This document shows, piece after piece, positions 1 to 8,171 of a stretch of 32,692 nt of DNA; position 1 is the stretch's first letter; the number at the start of each line of letters is the position of its first letter. The notes beneath the pieces are model-generated. The model was given only the letters and a program-made list of their open reading frames with translations, ran no database searches and was not told the DNA's origin. The position numbers and the translations under genes are program-made. This DNA is from Acidobacteriota bacterium (GTDB taxonomy: Bacteria > Acidobacteriota > Terriglobia > Bryobacterales > Bryobacteraceae). The stretch spans positions 1 to 32,692 of the forward strand of contig JAFDVU010000072.1 in assembly GCA_018268835.1 (NCBI GenBank), given 5' to 3'.

Positions 1-110
1 GACCGTAAGGGAGCGTCCAGCGTCGGTACGTGGAATCTCGCTCTCGCATCGGAATACCGCATCCTGACGCCCACGGCTGATCCGAGGCGCGACCGTAAGG
101 GAGCGTCCAG
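1..110. repeat. Direct repeat pair with 90-bp period
   Basis: The 20-mer gaccgtaagggagcgtccag occurs exactly at 1-20 and again at 91-110. A looser similarity (tacgtg) follows each copy at 27-32 and 118-123. The 90-bp period is a multiple of three, and the frame starting at base 1 stays open until the TAG at 148-150. Both copies therefore read DRKGASS, so this could be the tail of an upstream gene. It could equally be an intergenic interspersed repeat that happens to be open. I cannot tell which, because the window begins inside the first copy. Confidence 0.7.
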
Positions 111-230
111 TCTCAAATACGTGACCGAACTTGTGAAACGGGTTACTTAGTGGTTCGGGCGTACGCCCGGACTCCAGTACCGGGGTTAATATCGCTTTTG
201 CCGCCGGTAGGATACACTACAGCTTCAACC

Positions 231-1970
231 ATGGGCGGGACGAATTCGGGCGTTGGTCTGCGAGTTGCGGCGATAGCGCTCGCCTGTACCCTGTCCACCC
301 TCGCCGCCGACCGCCTGGTGGTCTCCGGCCCCCCCGGAATTCCCGGCGGCCGCCTCGTCGCCGCCCTCCGCACGGATCCCCGCACCTTGAACTGGGCCGT
401 CGCCAGCGATTCGGCTTCGCGCGAAGTGCTCGGCTTCCTCATGGCGGACCTGATCCATATCAACCGCCAGACCCAGAAGACCGAGCCCGCTCTGGCCAGG
501 TCCTGGAAGGTGTCACCAGACGGACGCCGCTGGACCCTCGAACTGCGCCGCGGCATCCAGTTCTCCGATGGGCACCCCTTCGATGCCGACGACGTCGTGT
601 TCACCTTCCAGGTGATCTACGACCCGAAGCTCAATTCGCCGCAGCGCGACCTCCTCCTGCTCGACGGCAAGCCCATCGCCGTGCGCAAACTCGACCCCTG
701 GCACGTCGAGTTCGTTCTACCCGAACCGCGCGCCGTCGCCGACCGCCTTTTCGACAGCGTTTACATCCTGCCCCGCCACCTCCTGGAGCCGCTCTGGAAA
801 GCCGGCAAACTGGCCGATGCGTGGACCGTCTCCACCCCGCCCGCCGGCATTGCCGGGCTCGGCCCGTTCCGCCTGAAGAGCTACACCGCGGGACAGGAGA
901 TCGTGCTCGAGCGCAATCCCTACTTCTGGAAAGTGGATGCCAAAGGCCAATCCCTCCCCTACCTCGATTCCGTGCGCCTGCTGGTGGTAGGGACCGAGGA
1001 CAATCAGGTGCTGCGCTTCCAGGCCGGCGAAACCGACCTCATCAATCGCGTGGGCGCGCGCAACTTCGCCGTGCTGGAGCGCGAGGCGAAGCAGCGCGGT
1101 TACGCCATGCAGGATTTGGGAGCCAGCCTCGAGACCAGCTTCCTGGTCTTCAACCTCGGCGCCGCGCCCTCGCCGGAGATCGCCGCGCGGCAGGTCTTCC
1201 TCAAACGCACCGAATTCCGTCAGGCCGTGTCCGCCGCCATCGACCGCGCCGCCATGGTGCGGCTGATCTACGACGGCCGCGCCAATCCCCTCGCCGGACC
1301 CGTCGCGCCCGGCAATCGCGCCTGGGTCGATTCGCAGCTTCCGCCCCCCGTGCGCTCGCTCGACCGCGCGCGGCAACTGCTCTCCGCCGCCGGCTTTCAA
1401 CTCCGCGGCGCGACGCTGTTCGATCCCGCCGGCGCCCCGGTCGAGTTCACCATCATCGTGAGCAACACCAACCCGGAACGGCAGCAGATGGCCGCCATGA
1501 TCCAGGACGACCTGAAGGCTCTCGGCATGCGCGTCCACGTGGCGCCGATGGATTTCCGCAGCCTGGGCGAAAGGGTGCAGGGCACGCGGCAATTCGAGGC
1601 CGCGCTGCTTTCCCTAGGCAGCCCAGACGCCGATCCCAACCCGAGCCTCGCCGTGTTTCTTTCGAGCGCCGGCAATCACCTGTGGAATCCCCTGCAAAAG
1701 ACCCCGGCCACCCCCTGGGAAGCCGAGATCGATAGCCTGATGCGGCGCCAGCAGGTCACACTGGACTACGCGGCACGTAAGAACCTCTTCGACCGCGTGC
1801 AGCGGATCCTGGTGGAGAACCAGCCCATGATCGCGCTCGTCAGCCCCAACATTCTGGTGGGCGCGAACAGCAACCTGCGCAACTTCCGGCCAGCGCTGCT
1901 CGAACCCTTTACCACCTGGAATCCGGACGAGTTCTACTGGAGCCATCCCACCCCAGGGGCGGGTCGATGA
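231..1970 (+). CDS. Extracellular solute-binding protein, family 5 (oligopeptide/dipeptide type)
   Basis: This 579-residue protein resembles the periplasmic binding proteins of peptide ABC transporters (SBP_bac_5). It shows the family pattern of a hydrophobic export signal (about residues 9-26), then the RWTLELRRGIQFSDG and DADDVVFTF stretch near residues 105-125, and a long two-lobe body. I chose the ATG at 231 over the GTG at 150 because the signal peptide begins there; the 27 residues before it look non-coding. No permease or ATPase gene lies nearby. Its stop overlaps the start of the sigma factor gene in an ATGA, so the two are probably translationally coupled. By inference it may act as an extracellular sensor or orphan receptor for the locus rather than as part of a transporter. 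The family call is firm; ligand and role are unknown. Confidence 0.85.
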   Translation: MGGTNSGVGLRVAAIALACTLSTLAADRLVVSGPPGIPGGRLVAALRTDPRTLNWAVASDSASREVLGFLMADLIHINRQTQKTEPALARSWKVSPDGRRWTLELRRGIQFSDGHPFDADDVVFTFQVIYDPKLNSPQRDLLLLDGKPIAVRKLDPWHVEFVLPEPRAVADRLFDSVYILPRHLLEPLWKAGKLADAWTVSTPPAGIAGLGPFRLKSYTAGQEIVLERNPYFWKVDAKGQSLPYLDSVRLLVVGTEDNQVLRFQAGETDLINRVGARNFAVLEREAKQRGYAMQDLGASLETSFLVFNLGAAPSPEIAARQVFLKRTEFRQAVSAAIDRAAMVRLIYDGRANPLAGPVAPGNRAWVDSQLPPPVRSLDRARQLLSAAGFQLRGATLFDPAGAPVEFTIIVSNTNPERQQMAAMIQDDLKALGMRVHVAPMDFRSLGERVQGTRQFEAALLSLGSPDADPNPSLAVFLSSAGNHLWNPLQKTPATPWEAEIDSLMRRQQVTLDYAARKNLFDRVQRILVENQPMIALVSPNILVGANSNLRNFRPALLEPFTTWNPDEFYWSHPTPGAGR

Positions 1971-2539
1971 GTTCCACGCCGGATCCCGGCTGGACCAACG
2001 CCCGCCTCGTGGCGCACTGTCTCGCCGGCGACGATCGCGCCTGGATCGTCCTGCTCGAACGCTACAAAAACCTGATCTACGGCATCCCGTTGCGTTACGG
2101 CGCGCCGCCGCAGGATGCCGCCGACATTTTCCAATCCGTCTGCCTCGACCTGTTCAACGAACTGCCCCGCCTCCGCGACCCCGAGGCCTTGCAAGGGTGG
2201 CTCATCCGCGTGACCGCGCACAAGTGCTATCACTGGAAACGGCACCAGACCGCGCACGAGGATGGCATCACGCCGGAAGCGCTCGAAAATACCGCGGTCG
2301 CCGGTCCTGTTCCGCCCGACCTCCTCGCGGAAATCGAGCGCGAAGAGATGGTGCGCGAAGCGCTGGCGGAATTGCCCCCGCGCTGCCGCGAGATGATCGG
2401 AATGCTATTCTTCGAACAGCCGCCCCTGCCCTATGAGGAAGTGGCCCGCCGCCTGGATCTGGCCACGGGTTCCATCGGATTCATCCGCGGCCGCTGCCTG
2501 AAGAAGCTTAGAAAGCTGCTCGAACGGCGAGGATTCTAG
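1967..2539 (+). CDS. RNA polymerase sigma factor, ECF/sigma-70 family
   Basis: This 190-residue protein has the two-domain layout of ECF sigma factors. Region 2 lies at about residues 25-90 (DAADIFQSVCLDLF, then GWLIRVTAHKCYHWKR, which recalls the -10 recognition and melting helices). Region 4 lies at about 125-187 (LPPRCREMIGMLFF, then YEEVARRLDLATGSIGFIRGRCLKKLRKLL, a helix-turn-helix for -35 binding). The ATG overlaps the stop of the binding-protein gene by 4 nt, and the CHAT gene starts 4 nt after its stop, so the three are likely co-transcribed. A zinc-finger protein two genes downstream is the natural candidate anti-sigma partner. Its target promoters are not known. Confidence 0.9.
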   Translation: MSSTPDPGWTNARLVAHCLAGDDRAWIVLLERYKNLIYGIPLRYGAPPQDAADIFQSVCLDLFNELPRLRDPEALQGWLIRVTAHKCYHWKRHQTAHEDGITPEALENTAVAGPVPPDLLAEIEREEMVREALAELPPRCREMIGMLFFEQPPLPYEEVARRLDLATGSIGFIRGRCLKKLRKLLERRGF

Positions 2540-2543
2540 GGCC

Positions 2544-5402
2544 ATGACCGAACCCCTGGACGAGCTGATGGCGCGACTGGCCGGGGAACCCGATTACAGG
2601 CGCCGCCGCCAACTGCTGCAAGCTGCACGCCCGCACTGGGGCCCCCCCTTGACCGCCCGGCTCTACGATGATGCGATCCGCCTGCTGCATGTGGACGTCC
2701 TGCAGGCCGAACGCATGGCCCGCGCCGTCCTCTGGATCGCCTCCCGCTCCGGCGACGAAGCCTCTCGCGCCGCCGGACTGCGCGCGCTCGGCCACGTCTT
2801 CTACCGCCGGCGCCGGTACGCCCGCAGCGTGGACCTCTACCGGCAGGCCCTCGAAATCCACCAGCGGCTGAACGACGCACCCGAGGCCGGCCGCACCCTC
2901 AGCGGTTCCCTGCAGAGCCTGATCTACCTCGGCCGCTACGAAGAGGCCCTCCGCCACGCCGCCCGCGCCCGCGAAATCTTCGAACGCCACGGAGACCGCC
3001 TCCGGCTGGCCCGCCTGGATTCCAACCTAGGCAACATCTATTACCGTCAGGACCGATTCGAAGAGGCGCTGGAACTCTACCAGCGCGCCTCCCGCGCCTT
3101 CGCCGAGATCGGCCAGCCGCAGGACGTGGCCATCGCGCTCAAAAACACTGCCACCTGCCAGATCAGCCTCAACCTGTTCCGCGAGGCCCTGGAAACCTAC
3201 CGCCACGCGCGCGCCTACTGCGAGGAACACCACATGCCGCTGTTGGTGGCGGTGGCCGACTATAACATCGCCTACCTGTGTTACCTGCGCGGCGAGTACA
3301 CCCGCGCCATCGAGCTTTACCGCCAGGCCCGCGAACAGTGCGTTGCCCACGGCGACGCCTACCGCGAGGCCCTCTGCGATCTGGATCAGTCCGAGATGTA
3401 CCTGGAGCTCAATCTCATCGAGGAAGGCGCCCACCTCGCGCGGCGCGCCAAGGATGCCTTCCTCGCGCTCGGCATGGGCTACGAAGCCGCCAAGGCGCAG
3501 ACCAACCTCGCCATCTCCCTCACTCACCACGGCGAAACGGCCGAGGCACTGGACCTCTTCCGCGACGCGCGCAAGCTCTTCGAGCGCGAGAACAATCGCG
3601 CCTGGATCGCCACCATCGATCTCTACCGCGCGCTGGTCCACTACCAGCGGCGCCACCTGGATCGGGCGCTGGAGTTCTGCCTCCGCGCGCTCGAATTCTT
3701 CGCCCCTTCCCCCCTCTTCACCAGGGCCGTGCTCAACCAGTTGCTGCTGGCCCGCATCCACCTCGACCGCGGCGACCCCGATTCCGCGCGCCGCGTCTGC
3801 CGCGAAGCCCTCGCCCGCCTGGAGCAGGAAACCGCCCCCGCGCTCAGCTACCAGGCCTGGTACGTCCTCGGCGCCATCGAGGAAGCCCGCAACCAAGGCG
3901 ACGCCGCGCACGCGGCCTATCAATCCGCGCACCGTCACCTGGAGAACCTGCGCAGTCATCTCAAAGCCGAAGAGATGCGCATCGCCTTCCTCAAGGACAA
4001 GCTCGAAGTCTACGAAGCGCTCGTCCGCGTGTCCCTGGCCCGCGACCCTTCACCCGCCGGCCAGGAGCGCGCCTTCGAATACATCGAACAGGCCAAGTCG
4101 CGCAGCCTCGCCGACCTGATCGCCTTCCGCTCCCAGGGTCTGCCCGCCCATCGCCGCACCGAGCGCGCCCTCGTCGAGCAGATCGCCCGCCTGCGCGGCG
4201 AGCTTCACTGGTACAGCCGCGCCATTCAGCTTCTGGAGGGCCGCGCTGTCAACTTGATGGCTCCCCAACTCGTCCGCCTGCGCCGCGCGGCGCGGGATTG
4301 CGAACAGCGCCTGGTCGATGCCCTCGCCGGTCTCTCCGTCCAGGACGCCGAGTACGCCAGCCTGCAGACCGCTGGCAGCGTCCCGCTCGACGCGGTCCGC
4401 GCCTCCCTGCCCGACGGCGCCTGCCTGCTCGAATACTACCGGGTCGGCGATCACTTCCACGCCTGCGTACTTTCCCGCGACTCGCTCCACATCGTGCCCG
4501 CCGGTTCGGTCGCGGACATGCGGCGCGCCATCCAGCTCCTGCGCTTTCAGCTTTCCAAGTTCCGCCTGGGCGCCGAATACGTACGCACATTCCACGACCA
4601 ACTGCTGGACGCCACCCGCGCTCACCTGCGCTGCCTCCACCAGGGCCTTTTGGAACCCGTCGAAAGCCTGATTGCCGGCGCCGGCCACGTGATCGTCGCG
4701 CCCCACGATTTTCTCCACTACCTTCCTTTCTCCGCCATGATCGACTCCCGCGGCGCGTACCTCGCGGACCGTTTCTCCATTTCCCACACGCCCAGCGCTA
4801 GTGTCTTCCACCTCTGCTCCACCAAGCCCGGCAATGCCCGCGGCGGCTCCCTCATCCTCGGCATTCCGGATCCGGCCGCCCCCCGCATCGACGAAGAAGT
4901 GCGCGCCGTGAGCGCCGTCCTGCCCGGCGCCGAAGTGTTCCTCGGCGAAGCCGCCACCCACGAGGTCCTCCAACAGCGCGGCCCGCGCGCCCGCTTCGTG
5001 CACATCGCCACCCACGGGCAGTTCCGCCAGGATAACCCCATGTTCAGCAGCATCCGCCTGGGAAACTCCCACCTCAGCCTGTTCGACCTCTATCAGCTCG
5101 ATCTACCCTGCGAGTTGGTCACCCTCAGCGGCTGCGGCACCGGGATGAACGTGGTTGTGGGAGGCGACGAATTGCTCGGACTGGTCCGCGGACTGTTATA
5201 CGCCGGAGCGCAGGGCGTGGTGGTCACCCTCTGGGACGTCAACGACACCGCCACCGCCGAAGCCATGGGGCTCTTCTACCAGGCGCTCGGCAGCCGGCGG
5301 GACAAGGCCGAAGCCCTCCGCCAGGCCTGCAGGGACATTCGCCGCGCCAACCCCCACCCGTTCTATTGGGCGCCTCTCGTCCTGATCGGCAAATATCTGT
5401 AA
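2544..5402 (+). CDS. TPR-CHAT domain protein (caspase-like peptidase)
   Basis: This is a 952-residue cytoplasmic-looking protein with no signal peptide. Residues about 75-440 are a run of tetratricopeptide repeats of the ALEIHQRL, ALELYQRAS and AIELYRQAR type. A helical, Arg/Glu-rich linker follows (about 460-600). A C-terminal CHAT domain begins near residue 610. The clan CD catalytic dyad is intact: His824 in HIATHGQF and Cys864 in LSGCGTG. The downstream GVVVTLWDVNDTATAEAM segment is typical of the family. CHAT domains are separase/caspase relatives, and TPR-CHAT proteins are known proteases or presumed proteases in signalling and defence settings. The gene lies between a sigma factor and a zinc-finger protein, with a subtilase next in line, which suggests regulated proteolysis. 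The substrate is unknown. Confidence 0.9.
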   Translation: MTEPLDELMARLAGEPDYRRRRQLLQAARPHWGPPLTARLYDDAIRLLHVDVLQAERMARAVLWIASRSGDEASRAAGLRALGHVFYRRRRYARSVDLYRQALEIHQRLNDAPEAGRTLSGSLQSLIYLGRYEEALRHAARAREIFERHGDRLRLARLDSNLGNIYYRQDRFEEALELYQRASRAFAEIGQPQDVAIALKNTATCQISLNLFREALETYRHARAYCEEHHMPLLVAVADYNIAYLCYLRGEYTRAIELYRQAREQCVAHGDAYREALCDLDQSEMYLELNLIEEGAHLARRAKDAFLALGMGYEAAKAQTNLAISLTHHGETAEALDLFRDARKLFERENNRAWIATIDLYRALVHYQRRHLDRALEFCLRALEFFAPSPLFTRAVLNQLLLARIHLDRGDPDSARRVCREALARLEQETAPALSYQAWYVLGAIEEARNQGDAAHAAYQSAHRHLENLRSHLKAEEMRIAFLKDKLEVYEALVRVSLARDPSPAGQERAFEYIEQAKSRSLADLIAFRSQGLPAHRRTERALVEQIARLRGELHWYSRAIQLLEGRAVNLMAPQLVRLRRAARDCEQRLVDALAGLSVQDAEYASLQTAGSVPLDAVRASLPDGACLLEYYRVGDHFHACVLSRDSLHIVPAGSVADMRRAIQLLRFQLSKFRLGAEYVRTFHDQLLDATRAHLRCLHQGLLEPVESLIAGAGHVIVAPHDFLHYLPFSAMIDSRGAYLADRFSISHTPSASVFHLCSTKPGNARGGSLILGIPDPAAPRIDEEVRAVSAVLPGAEVFLGEAATHEVLQQRGPRARFVHIATHGQFRQDNPMFSSIRLGNSHLSLFDLYQLDLPCELVTLSGCGTGMNVVVGGDELLGLVRGLLYAGAQGVVVTLWDVNDTATAEAMGLFYQALGSRRDKAEALRQACRDIRRANPHPFYWAPLVLIGKYL

Positions 5403-5422
5403 CGGTTAGGGTTAACTCAACC
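5397..5422 (+). repeat. Element shared with the TonB receptor leader, copy 1
   Basis: This stretch begins CTGTAACGGTTAGGGT and continues TAACTCAACC, overlapping the CHAT stop codon. It aligns to 12818-12841 with 23 identities, one mismatch and two single-base gaps. Both copies stand at the upstream edge of an untranslated region. It may be a regulator site or a promoter element; the function is inferred only from the similarity. Confidence 0.4.
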
Positions 5423-5645
5423 CATCCGGATTTTTCCCCATTACCCCCTTGGCCATCCGTTAGCTTGTAGCTACTTCCGATGGACCCGTACAATCTGATT
5501 TCCGGTAATGATAACTGCGGGGAGGCGGCGAAAAATCGCGGGCGGGCTATATCACACTGATAGCGCTAACACCCTTTTGTATAGTGCGGGGAAAAACCAG
5601 GACGGGTACGAAAACAAAGAATTCCGGAGTCTTGGATACACTACT

Positions 5646-6305
5646 ATGAAGCACTACGCAATTGAACGTTGGGTGGACTTCTCGCGCCACCTCGTCGCGC
5701 CACAGGAGCGCGCCGGGATGGAAGCGCACCTCGCGGCAGGGTGCGAAGACTGCCGGGAACTCGCCGGCTTCACCGGGAGGCTGACGAGTACATGTGCCGG
5801 TATTTCGCTGAGCCAGGTCCCGGAATCCGCGTTTCGCCTGGCCCGCGCCATCTTCCCCGTGCGCGCGCAAACTCGCCGGCGGCCCGGAAGCCGGCTGCCG
5901 GTTGAACTGATTTTCGATAGCTTCCTGGCCCCGGCGCCTGCAGGATTGCGCTCCACCTGGCAGGTGGGCTGGCAGGGCTTGTACCGCGCGGGCGATTGCT
6001 CGCTGGACGTAAGAATCGAACCCGAATTGAAGTCCCTGCGGGCCTCGGTCATCGGACAGGTCACCAATCACGTTGCGCCCTCGCTCATCATGGGCAACTG
6101 CCCCGTCGATCTGCGCCGCGGCAGGCAAATCGTCGCCGGTACCGTGAGCAATCGCTTCGGCGAATTTCAGATGGATTACGAGCAGCAGCCACGCTTGAAG
6201 TTGGTGGTCCACCTGCCGGGTGCCCGCTCGATCGAGGTGCCTCTCAGGAAATTGACGTTCGATCCGCCGGCCGCCAGGCGCCGGATCGGCACTCGAAAAC
6301 AGTAG
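5646..6305 (+). CDS. Putative zinc-finger (zf-HC2-like) anti-sigma factor
   Basis: This 219-residue protein has His28, Cys33 and Cys36 (AHLAAGCEDC), close to the zinc-binding H-x3-C-x2-C signature of anti-sigma factors but with one extra residue between His and Cys. Residues about 75-215 are probably beta-rich and contain no membrane segment, so it is likely soluble. The open frame extends back to 5508, but the ATG at 5646 is chosen because the conserved-looking start (MKHYAIERWVDF) begins there. The 243 nt ahead of it hold no gene. TATAGT at 5580-5585 resembles a -10 box but lacks a convincing -35. By position it may bind the ECF factor at 1967-2539. It could instead be an adaptor for the CHAT or subtilase proteins. 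Confidence 0.65.
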   Translation: MKHYAIERWVDFSRHLVAPQERAGMEAHLAAGCEDCRELAGFTGRLTSTCAGISLSQVPESAFRLARAIFPVRAQTRRRPGSRLPVELIFDSFLAPAPAGLRSTWQVGWQGLYRAGDCSLDVRIEPELKSLRASVIGQVTNHVAPSLIMGNCPVDLRRGRQIVAGTVSNRFGEFQMDYEQQPRLKLVVHLPGARSIEVPLRKLTFDPPAARRRIGTRKQ

Positions 6306-6344
6306 GGGAAAGCGATACACCATTCCGACAAGGGAAACGCGCCA

Positions 6345-7709
6345 ATGTTAACGACACCATCTACTCCGGTCCGCCTGGCAACGCTGGCACTCCTGCTGCC
6401 GGCTGCGGTCTTCGCCCAGGGCCGGTTCCTGGTTAAGGTGCGTGGCGATATCGGTCCGGTCGCGCAGCGAAACCAGGTCACGGTCCTCAAGGCATTGAGC
6501 GGCTCGGCCTCCGGCATGTACGTGCTGTCCGCGCCCAGGGGCGCCGACGCCCGGCAGTTGCTCCGTAACCTCGCCGCCGATGCCGCGGTGCAGTCCGCCG
6601 AACCCGAAAAGCCCGTGAAACTGCCCGGTCTGGCCTCCAGCGTGAACCCCAACCCTTCGGGCATCCCGAGCGCTTCCACCCGCCTCGACGGGACCCCGGT
6701 GTTCTATTACAACTCCTTCGCCGCGGCCGCCTATGTGAACCAGCAGGCCGGCGCCATCGTCGGCCTCGCCCGCGCACATGCCCTCTCCGATGGCTCCGGC
6801 ATCCGCGTCGCCGTCATCGATACCGGAATCGACCGCTTCCAGCCGGTGCTCTTCACTTCCATCGCCGAGGGATACGACTTCGTGAACAATCGCCCCGGCG
6901 GCCAGGAAGTCGCCGACATCAACCAGGAGACCACCCCCATCCTCGACCAGGAAACCACACCCATCCTGGATCAGGAGACCACCCCGATTCTCGACGGCGG
7001 CTCGGCCATCATCCTCCAGCAGGAGACCACTCCCATCCTCGATCAGGAGACCACCCCGATCCTGGATTCGAAAATATATCCGGCCTTCGGACACGGCACC
7101 ATGGTCTCTGGCCTCGTCCACCTCGTCGCGCCCCGCGCCCTGCTGATGCCCGTGCGCGTCTTCGGCGCCAACGGCGCCGCCACCATCTCACAGATTGTGG
7201 ACGGCATCTACTGGGCGGTGGACCACGGCGCCGGCGTGATCAACATGAGTTTCAGCACCACCCAGGATTCGCCCGCGCTTGCCGCCGCCATCGACTACGC
7301 CGCCCGCAAGGGCGTGATTTGCGTCGCTGCCGCCGGCAACAACGGACAGGCCATGCCGGTGTGGCCGGCGGCCTACGACTCCGTGATCGGCGTCGGATCC
7401 ACTGACAATTTTCTGACTCGCAGTCTGTTCTCCAACTACGGCACGCCGCCGGTTACCCTGGCGGCGCCCGGAGAAGGCGACGTGACCGTGTACCCCGGCA
7501 ACCACTACGCACAAGTGTGGGGGACATCGTTCAGCGCGCCGCTGGTGGCAGGAGGAGCCGCCCTTCTGCTGGACCTCAGCGGCAGGGTCGACTCCGGAGA
7601 CGCCGCCAAAGCACTGGCCAATGCGCAGTACATCGGCCAGCAGATGGGCGCCGGGGAGCTCAACCTCTACCAGGCGTGCCTCGCAGTGAAGCAGAAGAAG
7701 TACAACTGA
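6345..7709 (+). CDS. Secreted subtilisin-like serine peptidase (S8) with QETTPILD repeats
   Basis: This 454-residue protein starts with a signal peptide (about residues 8-25, ending AVFAQ) and a propeptide-like segment to about residue 90. The S8 catalytic triad is complete: Asp159 in VAVIDTGID, His250 in FGHGTMVSG and Ser395 in WGTSFSAPLVAGGAA. The oxyanion-hole Asn lies in AAAGNNG. Between the Asp and His motifs, residues 194-241 form six 8-residue units, five of them exactly QETTPILD. Such an insertion is not part of the normal subtilase core. The start has AAGGGA nine nt upstream and lies 39 nt after the zinc-finger gene. It is probably exported to the periplasm or outside. How it would meet the cytoplasmic CHAT protein is unclear. 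Confidence 0.92.
   Translation: MLTTPSTPVRLATLALLLPAAVFAQGRFLVKVRGDIGPVAQRNQVTVLKALSGSASGMYVLSAPRGADARQLLRNLAADAAVQSAEPEKPVKLPGLASSVNPNPSGIPSASTRLDGTPVFYYNSFAAAAYVNQQAGAIVGLARAHALSDGSGIRVAVIDTGIDRFQPVLFTSIAEGYDFVNNRPGGQEVADINQETTPILDQETTPILDQETTPILDGGSAIILQQETTPILDQETTPILDSKIYPAFGHGTMVSGLVHLVAPRALLMPVRVFGANGAATISQIVDGIYWAVDHGAGVINMSFSTTQDSPALAAAIDYAARKGVICVAAAGNNGQAMPVWPAAYDSVIGVGSTDNFLTRSLFSNYGTPPVTLAAPGEGDVTVYPGNHYAQVWGTSFSAPLVAGGAALLLDLSGRVDSGDAAKALANAQYIGQQMGAGELNLYQACLAVKQKKYN
6924..7067 (+). repeat. Six 24-bp units encoding QETTPILD (fourth unit degenerate)
   Basis: Units lie at 6924, 6948, 6972, 6996, 7020 and 7044, each exactly 24 nt. Units 1-3 and 5-6 translate identically as QETTPILD, while unit 4 reads GGSAIILQ. 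Codons vary between units (GAG/GAA, ACC/ACA, CCC/CCG/ACT-type third-base changes, GAC/GAT). The peptide is therefore conserved while the DNA has drifted, which points to selection on the protein rather than a recent slippage event. Confidence 0.95.
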
Positions 7710-7736
7710 TCCTCCCTCCTCGTATTCAGGAGGATC
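7708..7736 (+). promoter_or_regulatory. Stem-loop between subtilase and small gene
   Basis: GATCCTCC (7708-7715) pairs perfectly with GGAGGATC (7729-7736) around a 13-nt loop. The left arm overlaps the subtilase stop codon. No T-run follows, so it is not a standard terminator. It may stabilise mRNA or attenuate transcription into the downstream small genes. Confidence 0.35.
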
Positions 7737-7812
7737 GGACGGCCTGTCCTTTCGACGGCCGATGGGCAAGATGAGGATCCGGGTTTTCCATACGGATCCA
7801 AAGGACATGGGG

Positions 7813-8160
7813 ATGAATCAGGCGAACCGAAACAGCATTCGCAGTAAGACCGACTCAAAGGACCCCGGGACAGCCGTCACGCCGCAAGGCTCGGCACCGT
7901 CCACTCGCGAGCAGGCCCCGATCTGGCTGTCCGCGCTCGAGGCGGCGCACTGCCGTGCGCTCGCCCACGGCATGCATCACGAGGTCCGCTGGCTCGCTCT
8001 CGCGGGGCGCGCGCTGTATACCAACTACGGCCATTCCCCCGAATGGATCGAACCTCTCGACGTGATCCTGCCCGCAGGTTGCACGCTGGCCGTCCATTGG
8101 GCGCCCGGCGATACCGAATTCACGCTCGAAGTCCACGCCGATCGGGAAAAGTGCGCCTGA
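7813..8160 (+). CDS. Small hypothetical protein of the CHAT-subtilase locus
   Basis: I do not recognise this 115-residue protein. Its first 35 residues are polar and low in hydrophobics. Residues about 40-110 look folded (WLSALEAAHCRALAHGMHHEVRWLALAGRAL, then a mixed segment ending TEFTLEVHADREKCA). There is no signal peptide or membrane segment. I chose the ATG at 7813 because AAGGA (7801-7805) stands 7 nt ahead. The frame also allows ATGs at 7807 and 7762. It follows the subtilase by about 100 nt on the same strand and is followed after 11 nt by another small gene. It could be an adaptor, inhibitor or substrate of the neighbouring proteases, but that is inference from position only. Confidence 0.65.
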   Translation: MNQANRNSIRSKTDSKDPGTAVTPQGSAPSTREQAPIWLSALEAAHCRALAHGMHHEVRWLALAGRALYTNYGHSPEWIEPLDVILPAGCTLAVHWAPGDTEFTLEVHADREKCA

Positions 8161-8171
8161 GCCAACCCACG

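Noticed and set aside
5580..5585. TATAGT as a -10 promoter box before the zinc-finger gene
   Set aside because: No acceptable -35 sequence at 16-18 bp spacing, so not supported as a sigma-70 promoter, though an ECF promoter cannot be excluded.
6924..7067. Possible CRISPR-like array
   Set aside because: The 24-bp units are contiguous, coding and in frame inside a complete subtilase gene; there are no spacers.
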